Shown: piece after piece, positions 57,574 through 64,000 of the stretch
Layout: every line of letters starts with the position of its first letter
How positions within the stretch are numbered: the first letter of the stretch is position 1
From: Pseudocitrobacter corydidari
GTDB lineage: Bacteria; Pseudomonadota; Gammaproteobacteria; Enterobacterales; Enterobacteriaceae
Direction: 5' to 3'
Length of the DNA stretch: 64,000 nt
Assembly (NCBI RefSeq): GCF_021172065.1
Contig: NZ_CP087880.1
Span: 3,696,583-3,760,582 of the forward strand
Translations under genes and position numbers: made by a program
The notes under the pieces: model-generated
What the model saw: the letters and a program-made list of their open reading frames with translations, nothing else
Databases searched by the model: none
Told to the model about the DNA's origin: nothing

Positions 57574-58482
57574 TTACTCCGGTGCTGTGAACTGACTCTT
57601 TAAAAGAGTTATCAACCACTCAAGTTTCGGCTGCTTTTCTGGCAATACCACGACGCCTGCGCTAACTCGTAGACTATTGTCTGATAATGGACGAAAAACA
57701 ACACCCTGCCGCTGAATGGCGGCGAAAGATGCCGGAAGCAGGCTTAAGCCATCTCCATTTGCGATTCGGGCGAGCAGAACATCATGTTCGAGAGGCTCTT
57801 CGATGCAGGATGGCACATAACCGGCATGCTGGAAACGTTGACGAGTGTAATCAAAAAAAGCCGGGTTACGCTCTCGCTTGAACCAGAATAAAGGGCGAGA
57901 ACTTAAAGAGGATAAAGAGATCGAAGCAGATTCTGCCACTGGCCAGATAGCGGGCAAAGCGGCAATCAGCGGTTCTTGCCAGCCAAGCGGTACAACGGAT
58001 AATCCACCGATCTCAAGCGGCAGTGCCACCAGCGCCGCATCCAGTTTTCCTCGTTGCACCTGACGCACCAGCTCAAGAGAACTGTGCCGCGCGATACGTA
58101 GCGTATCAACCTGCGCACGTAGCCGGGTTTCTAACGCCGTAAAAACCCCCTGCTCAAACGCCGTGGTTAGCCCAATACGCAGTAGAGGGCCATTTGCCAG
58201 CGCAAGTTTATCGAGCGCAGCATAGGTTTTCTCCTGCAACGCCAGCAGCGGGCGAACGATCTCCAGCACGCGCGCCCCTTCCTCCGTCAACGTTAGCCCG
58301 CGGGTATGACGGACAAACAGCGTTACCCCCAGACGTTCCTCAAGCTGGCGAATATGACGGCTGAGCGGCGGTTGCGACATAAAGAGTCGCAGTGCAGCCC
58401 GGCTCATGTTGTTCTCTTCCGCCACTACGGAAAAATAGCGTAGCAGGCGAATATCGAGAGAGTGAATCTGTGCGTTTGTCAT
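57574..58482 (-). CDS. LysR-family regulator beside a decarboxylase-like gene
   Basis: 302 residues. N-terminal winged HTH (RYFSVVAEENNMSRAALRLF, then MSQPPLSRHIRQLEERLG) and a C-terminal substrate-binding domain. Divergent from the next gene with 89 bp between starts, the usual LysR-target arrangement. Not present between metF and metL in E. coli. The effector is unknown. Confidence 0.87.
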   Translation of the reverse strand: MTNAQIHSLDIRLLRYFSVVAEENNMSRAALRLFMSQPPLSRHIRQLEERLGVTLFVRHTRGLTLTEEGARVLEIVRPLLALQEKTYAALDKLALANGPLLRIGLTTAFEQGVFTALETRLRAQVDTLRIARHSSLELVRQVQRGKLDAALVALPLEIGGLSVVPLGWQEPLIAALPAIWPVAESASISLSSLSSRPLFWFKRERNPAFFDYTRQRFQHAGYVPSCIEEPLEHDVLLARIANGDGLSLLPASFAAIQRQGVVFRPLSDNSLRVSAGVVVLPEKQPKLEWLITLLKSQFTAPE

Positions 58483-58571
58483 ACCGAAAAGGTATCACGG
58501 AAACGGTATTATCCAAACAGCGTCCGGCGGCCTATTCTCGCGTCACACCTAAGATAAACGAGGATTTCCCC

Positions 58572-58946
58572 ATGCATTCAGAACGTTTTATTACCGGCCA
58601 GGACATGCTGCAACAAGTGGATGGCAAAGGTGGCGATGCTGTCGTCGAAAGTCTGCAAGATATCGCGCCAGACTTTGCCCGTTACCTGATTGAATTCCCC
58701 TTCGGTGACATCTATTCCCGCCCGGGTCTGGATTTACGCAGTCGTGAAATTGCCACCGTCGCAGCATTGACCGCATTGGGGAACGCATCACCACAATTGA
58801 AAGTGCATATTGCGGCGGCGCTTCATGTTGGGTTAACGCAGGAAGAAATTACTGAAGTGATTATGCAGATGGCGGTTTACGCTGGTTTCCCGGCGGCGCT
58901 GAATGGCTTGTTCGCGGCAAAAGAGGTCTTTGCCGCTCAGCAGTAA
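58572..58946 (+). CDS. Carboxymuconolactone decarboxylase-family protein
   Basis: 124 residues. Helical CMD fold: LDLRSREIATVAALTALGNA, QLKVHIAAALHVGLTQEEIT and YAGFPAALNGLFAAKEVF are family hallmarks. It has no CxxC, so it is not an AhpD-type peroxidase; the family includes gamma-carboxymuconolactone decarboxylases and many unassigned oxidoreductase-linked proteins. The ATG at 58572 follows CGAGGATTTCC. Probably controlled by the divergent LysR gene. The substrate is unknown. Confidence 0.85.
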   Translation: MHSERFITGQDMLQQVDGKGGDAVVESLQDIAPDFARYLIEFPFGDIYSRPGLDLRSREIATVAALTALGNASPQLKVHIAAALHVGLTQEEITEVIMQMAVYAGFPAALNGLFAAKEVFAAQQ

Positions 58947-58947
58947 C

Positions 58948-59022
58948 GCCGGATGGCGATGCTCACGCATCTTATCCGGCCTACGTTTTGTATAGGTCGG
59001 ATAAGACGTAGCCGCCGTCCAA
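58948..59022. repeat. REP/BIME pair between the CMD gene and metL
   Basis: GCCGGATGGCGATGCTCACG and AGGTCGGATAAGACGTAGCC in opposite orientation between convergent genes. Confidence 0.85.
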
Positions 59023-59033
59023 CAAATGGATTA

Positions 59034-61466
59034 TTACAGCAACTGCGCCAGTCGGTTAATGTCCGACTGAATCGCCCCGGCGGTGACATCGCGCCCCGCG
59101 CCAGGCCCACGGATCACCAGCGGGTTGTCGCGATACCAGCGGCTTTCGATGGCAAAAACGTTATCGCACGGCAGCAGCGCCGCCAGCGGATGTTCCGGGC
59201 GCACCGCTTCCACGCCGACGCGCGCTTTGCCGTTGGCGTCGAAACGCGCCACGTAGCGCAGCACCAGCCCCATTTCCTGCGCAGCTTCAAAGCGTTGCAG
59301 CATCTGATCGTTCAGCTCATCGCCGTTTTCAAAGAAGTGGTCGATTGAGCCATCTTCGCAGTGCGATGGCACCAGCGATTCCACGCGAACCTGATCGGGT
59401 TCGATATCGTAGCCCGCTTCGCGCGCCAGAATCACCAGCTTACGCATCACGTCTTTCCCGGAAAGATCGTCGCGCGGGTCGGGTTCCGTTAAGCCCTGCT
59501 GCCAGGCTTGATCCACCAGCTCGGTGAACGGCACGGTGCCGTCGAACTGCAGGAACAGCCACGAAAGCGTGCCGGAGAAAATCCCGCTGATGGACAGAAT
59601 GCTGTCGCCGCTGTCGATCAGGTCGCGCACGGTGTGGTTCACCGGCAGGCCCGCACCAACGGTGGCGTTATACAGCCAGTGACGCCCGGTTTTTTCAAAC
59701 GCGTCGTGGATCTGGCGGTAGTTATTGCTGCTACTTGCCCCGGCCAGTTTGTTGGCGCTGATAACATGGAAGCCATGGCTGGCGAAATCGAGATACTGGT
59801 CAGCCAGCTGCGGGCTGGCAGTGACATCCAGCACTACCAAATCATCATACGGGTGCGCGCGCATCCACAGGAACAGGGACTCTTCGTCCTGTTCGACCGC
59901 TTCATCTTCGAAGAATGCCAGCGCGCGGCTGGCGTCCAGCCCTTCATAGCTCAGCAGGCTGCGGCGGCTGTCTACTACGCCTGCCAGCGTGAATTCAAAC
60001 CCGGTACGCGCCGAGAGGGTGCTTTGCTCACGCGCGAAGAGCTCCAGCCAGCGAGAGCCGATGTTGCCCTTGCCGAACAGCACCAGGCCGATGCGTTTTT
60101 CTGCGCGGAAGACGGACTGATGCAGGCCCTGAATCAGGCTTTCGGTTGGGCCGGTACGCAGCACGGCGACCAGGCTGATGCCCTCTTCCGATTGCCAGGT
60201 AAACTCGACAGGCTGGCCTTTCAGTTGCTGCCAGAAACGGTGGCAGTGCAGCGGGTTACGGGTGACGCCCGCCCCGACAATCGCCACCAGCGCCAGGCCC
60301 TGACGTAGACGCAGCTCGCCCGGCAACCCGGCTTCATCTAGAATTTTGAGTGCGCTATCCGCCACTTCAGAGGTGTAGCAGAATTGCAGCAACTGGCGAT
60401 CCGTATGAACGCCAACAGCCAGCGGACGAATACCCGCACGCTTCAGTAATTGGTCAATCTCTTTATGCGCCAGCTTAAAGTCCTGGCTTGCCGGGACGCG
60501 GAATTCAATCAGGCAGACATCATCGTGGCTGGTGACAATACGCGCGCCCGTCCCGGAGGCCAGCACGCGTTCAATACGCGTGGAGCCTTGATCCGGCGTA
60601 TAGCTACAGCGCAGTTGCAGGTCGATATCGCTGCCGGAAACCGGCTGTAAGGTACGTGCGTGCAGCACCGGCGCGGCAAGACGCGCCAGCTCGCTGGCTT
60701 CATCGAGACGCAGCAGCGGCAGCAGGCAGGCGTCTTTCACTTTGCGTGGGTCAGCGCTGTATACCCCCGCGACATCGCTCCAGATAGTTACGCGAGAAAC
60801 GCCCGCCAGCGCGCCGATTTGCGTCGCGGAATAGTCAGAACCGTTACGCCCCAGCAGCACGGTTTCACCCGCGTTGTTGCGGCTAATAAACCCGGTGACG
60901 ACCAGGCGTTTTCCCGGATGCTGCGCCATGAGCTGTTGCAGCAGCGGGTAAGATAAACCTTCATCCACCTGCGGTTGGGCGGAGCGCTCGGCACGTAAAA
61001 ACTCACGCGCGTCGAGCCACGCCGCATCCAGACCTTGTTGTTGCAGCACAGCCGCCATCAGGCGTGCAGACCAGACTTCACCGTGGCCCACCACTTCCGC
61101 ATACACGGCGTCGGAGACACCGCCATCCAGCAATACGGCTAAACGTTCGAGGTCATGAATGAATGCGCTAATCAAGCCGTCGGCAATCTCAGCAGGCAGC
61201 AGGCCGCTAATCAACTCTGACTGATAACGACGCAGCGTCTGTTGAACCTGATGCGCAGAAAGGCGATCGCTCTGGCTGAGTTTCAGCCAACTAATCAACT
61301 GGTTAGTGGTGCTACCGGCTGCGGAAACGACCATCATATCGCCGGGCTGAGAATACTCTGCCATAATCCCGGCAACACGCAGGTAACACTTCACATCTGC
61401 CAGACTACTCCCACCAAATTTATGCAGTTGACGTTCGTTCGTCCCTGCCTGCGCAATCACACTCAT
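59034..61466 (-). CDS. metL: Bifunctional aspartokinase II / homoserine dehydrogenase II
   Basis: Catalyses aspartate phosphorylation and homoserine formation for methionine. It has 810 residues, as in E. coli. Aspartokinase part 1-450: HKFGGSSLADVKCYL near 16 and LLGRNGSDYSATQIGALA. Homoserine dehydrogenase part: VLFGKGNIGSRWLELF near 465 and GAGLPVNHTVRDL. The linker ACT-like region is not feedback-responsive in E. coli. Starts 2 bp after metB. Confidence 0.97.
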   Translation of the reverse strand: MSVIAQAGTNERQLHKFGGSSLADVKCYLRVAGIMAEYSQPGDMMVVSAAGSTTNQLISWLKLSQSDRLSAHQVQQTLRRYQSELISGLLPAEIADGLISAFIHDLERLAVLLDGGVSDAVYAEVVGHGEVWSARLMAAVLQQQGLDAAWLDAREFLRAERSAQPQVDEGLSYPLLQQLMAQHPGKRLVVTGFISRNNAGETVLLGRNGSDYSATQIGALAGVSRVTIWSDVAGVYSADPRKVKDACLLPLLRLDEASELARLAAPVLHARTLQPVSGSDIDLQLRCSYTPDQGSTRIERVLASGTGARIVTSHDDVCLIEFRVPASQDFKLAHKEIDQLLKRAGIRPLAVGVHTDRQLLQFCYTSEVADSALKILDEAGLPGELRLRQGLALVAIVGAGVTRNPLHCHRFWQQLKGQPVEFTWQSEEGISLVAVLRTGPTESLIQGLHQSVFRAEKRIGLVLFGKGNIGSRWLELFAREQSTLSARTGFEFTLAGVVDSRRSLLSYEGLDASRALAFFEDEAVEQDEESLFLWMRAHPYDDLVVLDVTASPQLADQYLDFASHGFHVISANKLAGASSSNNYRQIHDAFEKTGRHWLYNATVGAGLPVNHTVRDLIDSGDSILSISGIFSGTLSWLFLQFDGTVPFTELVDQAWQQGLTEPDPRDDLSGKDVMRKLVILAREAGYDIEPDQVRVESLVPSHCEDGSIDHFFENGDELNDQMLQRFEAAQEMGLVLRYVARFDANGKARVGVEAVRPEHPLAALLPCDNVFAIESRWYRDNPLVIRGPGAGRDVTAGAIQSDINRLAQLL

Positions 61467-61468
61467 TT

Positions 61469-62629
61469 TTATCCCTCGGCTGCAACCCGGAAGCCATTTT
61501 CCAGATCGGCAATTAAGTCTTCACTATCTTCAATACCGGTTGAGATACGCAACAGCGTCTCAGAAATCCCGGCGGCGGCGCGCGCTTCAGGCGCCATGCC
61601 CGCATGGGTCATCGTAGCGGCGTGGGAGATTAAGCTCTCAACGCCACCCAGCGATTCCGCCAGCGTAAACAGCGACAGCCCGCTCAGGAAGCGGCGTAGC
61701 GTTTGCTCGTCGCCGTCCAGTTCAAAGCTGAGCATCGCGCCAAACCCTTTCTGCTGGCGGGCGGCAATTTCGTGGCCCTGATTTTCCGGCAAAGAAGGAT
61801 GATACAGTTTTTTCACCAGCGGCTGGTTTTTCAGGAAATCGACAATCGCGTAGGCGTTGCGTTGCGCCACTTCCATGCGCGGCGACAGCGTGCGCAAACC
61901 GCGCAGCAATAAATAGCTGTCGAAGGCGCTACCGGTCACGCCGATATTGTTCGCCCACCAGGCCAGTTCGGTGACGGTTTCCGGATCTTTGGCAATCACC
62001 ACCCCGGCAACCACATCAGAGTGGCCGTTCAAATATTTAGTACATGAATGCAACACCAGATCCGCGCCCAATGCCAGCGGATTTTGCAGCGCCGGGCTCA
62101 GGAAGGTGTTATCCACCACGCTGACCGCGCCGACTTCCCGCGCCAGTTCACATATTTTCGCGATATCCACCACGCGTAACAGCGGATTACTCGGACTTTC
62201 GACCAGTACCAGTTTCGGTTTCTCTTCCAGCGCCGCACGCAGCGCCTGTTCGTTACCTTGATCAACGAACTTCACGCGGTAACAGCCGCGTTTTGCCAGG
62301 CTGTCGAAAAGACGGTAGCTGCCACCGTAGCAGTCGTGCGGGGCCACCAGCAGGTCGCCCGGCTTCAGGAACACGGTCGTCACCAGGTGAATCGCCGACA
62401 TACCCGTATTGGTCATCACCGCGCCCGCGCCACCTTCCAGCTCGGCCAACGCTCGCTGGACCACATCACGCGTCGGGTTGCCGCGACGCGAATAGTCGTG
62501 CGCGCGAGGCTCATTAAAACCGGTGAAATTATAGGTACTGGAGAGATGAATCGGCGGGACAACGCAGCCATACTGTTCGTCGTCATTTAAACCGCTGCGC
62601 ACTGCGATGGTGGCTTGTTTACGGGTCAT
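61469..62629 (-). CDS. metB: Cystathionine gamma-synthase
   Basis: Joins O-succinylhomoserine and cysteine, PLP-dependent. It has 386 residues. PLP lysine in LHSCTKYLNGHSDVVAGV near residue 198. YSRRGNPTRD and SAIHLVTTVFLKPGD are family marks. First gene of metBL, divergent from metJ across tandem met boxes. Confidence 0.97.
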   Translation of the reverse strand: MTRKQATIAVRSGLNDDEQYGCVVPPIHLSSTYNFTGFNEPRAHDYSRRGNPTRDVVQRALAELEGGAGAVMTNTGMSAIHLVTTVFLKPGDLLVAPHDCYGGSYRLFDSLAKRGCYRVKFVDQGNEQALRAALEEKPKLVLVESPSNPLLRVVDIAKICELAREVGAVSVVDNTFLSPALQNPLALGADLVLHSCTKYLNGHSDVVAGVVIAKDPETVTELAWWANNIGVTGSAFDSYLLLRGLRTLSPRMEVAQRNAYAIVDFLKNQPLVKKLYHPSLPENQGHEIAARQQKGFGAMLSFELDGDEQTLRRFLSGLSLFTLAESLGGVESLISHAATMTHAGMAPEARAAAGISETLLRISTGIEDSEDLIADLENGFRVAAEG

Positions 62630-62690
62630 GGTGATTCGTTCCTGACTTAGTCGGTGAAATGTCAGGCACCAGAGTAAACATTGTCACAAT

Positions 62691-62722
62691 AGACGTCAAT
62701 ACATCTGGACATCTAAACTTCT
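62691..62722. promoter_or_regulatory. Four tandem met boxes between metB and metJ
   Basis: AGACGTCA, ATACATCT, GGACATCT and AAACTTCT in a row. MetJ-SAM dimers bind such arrays cooperatively and repress metBL and metJ. Confidence 0.92.
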
Positions 62723-62893
62723 TAGCGTATAGATTGAGCAAAAGACGAATAGCCGTTAAAATTATATGCATTAGCGCACAACTGCGGCGGCTCGTATCGT
62801 GTCAGGGCCGCGTCACTACGGTAAACTATGCGCGATTATGGTCTGGGTTAGAGCCCGGCCTTTTATTAATGATAAAGAGGATTAAGGTATCTC

Positions 62894-63211
62894 ATGGCTG
62901 AATGGAGCGGCGAATATATCAGCCCATACGCTGAGCACGGTAAGAAGAGTGAGCAAGTAAAAAAAATTACGGTTTCCATTCCTCTGAAGGTGTTAAAGAT
63001 CCTCACCGATGAACGCACGCGTCGTCAGGTGAACAACCTGCGTCACGCCACCAACAGCGAACTGCTGTGTGAAGCGTTCCTGCACGCATTCACCGGGCAA
63101 CCGCTGCCTAACGATGAAGACCTGCGTAAAGAGCGCAGCGATGAAATCCCGGAAGAGGCGAAGGTGATTATGCGTGAACTGGGGATTGACCCGGAGACGT
63201 GGGAGTACTGA
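62894..63211 (+). CDS. metJ: Methionine repressor MetJ
   Basis: 105-residue ribbon-helix-helix repressor using S-adenosylmethionine as corepressor. The DNA-contacting strand is [15 protein letters not shown] (about 21-35). Almost identical to E. coli MetJ. Divergent from metB; ends with a hairpin terminator. Confidence 0.97.
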   Translation: MAEWSGEYISPYAEHGKKSEQVKKITVSIPLKVLKILTDERTRRQVNNLRHATNSELLCEAFLHAFTGQPLPNDEDLRKERSDEIPEEAKVIMRELGIDPETWEY

Positions 63212-63218
63212 TTCAGGG

Positions 63219-63252
63219 AGCGCGGCTTACGGAGTACGAGCCGCGCTTTTTA
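63219..63252 (+). terminator. metJ terminator
   Basis: AGCGCGGCT (63219-63227) pairs with AGCCGCGCT (63239-63247), followed by TTTT. Confidence 0.9.
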
Positions 63253-63276
63253 ATGTGATAACACGGAGGTTGTGCC

Positions 63277-63885
63277 ATGAAACCCTGTTTTCTGGCATTA
63301 GGCCTGGCTTTGGCTTATCCGGCTTATGCCTGGGAGCCGCAAACCGGCGACATCATCTTTCAAATTTCTCAATCTTCACAAAGTAAAGCCATTCAGTTGG
63401 CCACCCATTCTGACTATAGTCACACCGGCATGATTGTTATCCGCGAGAAAAAACCGTATGTCTTCGAGGCCGTTGGTCCGGTTATCTATACGCCGCTGCA
63501 AAAATGGATAAGGCACGGAAAAGACGGGAAATATATCGTGCGTCGTGTGGACGGCGGGTTATCGGCTCAGCAAAAACAGAAGCTGGCACAAACCGCGAAG
63601 CGCTATCTCGGTAAACCTTACGATCTGGCCTTTTCCTGGAGCGATGACCGCCAGTACTGCTCTGAAGTGGTGTGGAAGGTGTATGACAAAGCGCTGGGAA
63701 TGAAATTGGGTAAGCTGCAAAAACTGAAGGATTTCGATCTCAGTAATCCGACGGTGCAGGCCAAACTGAAAGAACGCTACGGCAAGAATGTGCCGCTCAA
63801 TGAAACCGTTATCTCCCCGCAGGCCGTGTTTGATGCGCCGGGGCTGGAAACGGTTGATAAAAAGTGGCCGTTATTTTCGTGGTAG
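63277..63885 (+). CDS. yiiX: YiiX, permuted NlpC/P60-like (DUF830) protein
   Basis: 202 residues with a signal peptide (LALGLALAYPAYAW). The YiiX/YebB-like papain fold shows the histidine in DYSHTGMIVI and the cysteine in RQYCSEVVWKVY. Probably a periplasmic hydrolase or amidase, but no substrate is established. The ATG at 63277 follows ACGGAGG. Follows metJ as in E. coli. Confidence 0.88.
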   Translation: MKPCFLALGLALAYPAYAWEPQTGDIIFQISQSSQSKAIQLATHSDYSHTGMIVIREKKPYVFEAVGPVIYTPLQKWIRHGKDGKYIVRRVDGGLSAQQKQKLAQTAKRYLGKPYDLAFSWSDDRQYCSEVVWKVYDKALGMKLGKLQKLKDFDLSNPTVQAKLKERYGKNVPLNETVISPQAVFDAPGLETVDKKWPLFSW

Positions 63886-63902
63886 TGCACGCTGAAGAAA
63901 AT

Positions 63903-63977
63903 GCCTGATGGCGCTGCGCTTATCAGGCCTACAAATTCTGCAATCTGTAGGTCGGGTAAGCGAAGCGCCACCCGACA
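63903..63977. repeat. REP/BIME pair after yiiX
   Basis: GCCTGATGGCGCTGCGCTTA and GTCGGGTAAGCGAAGCGCCA in opposite orientation. The remaining bases to the window end resemble the start of another unit. Confidence 0.85.
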
Positions 63978-64000
63978 AGCAACTCCGCACCCCGTAGGTC

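Noticed and set aside
59508..60308. 266-codon open frame antisense to metL
   Set aside because: Shadow frame of a high-GC gene, with no family features.

Overview
The window is chromosomal DNA of a member of the Enterobacteriaceae close to Escherichia, Salmonella and Citrobacter. Nearly every gene can be named from recognisable E. coli-like protein sequence and length, and REP/BIME palindromes, an ERIC element, an ilv attenuator, OxyS, met boxes and ARG boxes are all present. The genus is inferred (Citrobacter-like seems most plausible) and cannot be fixed by eye.

Layout. 1-7.5 kb: rho (cut by the window edge), trxA, rhlB, gppA, rep and two tandem ppiC parvulin genes. 7.6-17 kb: branched-chain amino acid block ilvC/ilvY and the attenuated operon ilvL-ilvX-ilvG-ilvM-ilvE-ilvD-ilvA, with an intact ilvG. 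17-20 kb: comM (yifB), maoP (yifE), hdfR. 20-25.9 kb: a complete rRNA operon on the minus strand (16S, tRNA-Ile, tRNA-Ala, 23S, 5S, tRNA-Asp, tRNA-Trp). 25.9-30 kb: murI, btuB with its cobalamin riboswitch, trmA. 30-38.6 kb: yijD, fabR, sthA, oxyR/oxyS and the divergent argE / argCBH cluster. 38.9-51.8 kb: ppc, eptC, yijO, a fructose-like PTS (frwD, frwB, frwC, ptsA), fsaB, gldA, yijF. 51.8-53.2 kb: an AT-rich accessory patch. 53.2-64 kb: yijE, katG, metF, an inserted LysR/decarboxylase-like pair, metL, metB, metJ, yiiX.

How genes work together. ilv genes make isoleucine, leucine and valine under leader-peptide attenuation and IlvY control. argECBH make ornithine/arginine precursors under ArgR. 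metBL and metF, with MetJ, form part of the methionine regulon. OxyR, OxyS and KatG form the peroxide response. PtsA-FrwBCD, FsaB and GldA look like a sugar/dihydroxyacetone uptake and aldolase unit.

Most notable points. (1) The rRNA operon has the murI flank of E. coli rrnB on its 16S side and the aspT-trpT-hdfR flank of E. coli rrnC on its 5S side, so this is an rrn-mediated rearrangement, duplication or misassembly junction. (2) Between yijF and yijE lies a small AT-rich module with a Rap1a/Tai-like immunity-type gene that keeps one reading frame over 138 codons but carries three in-frame stops, plus a secreted protein and a small membrane protein of unknown function. (3) pflD and pflC are absent from the frw cluster. 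(4) ppiC is tandemly duplicated. (5) A LysR/carboxymuconolactone-decarboxylase-like pair splits metF from metL. No wholly new system could be demonstrated; the yijF-yijE patch is the best candidate for something undescribed.
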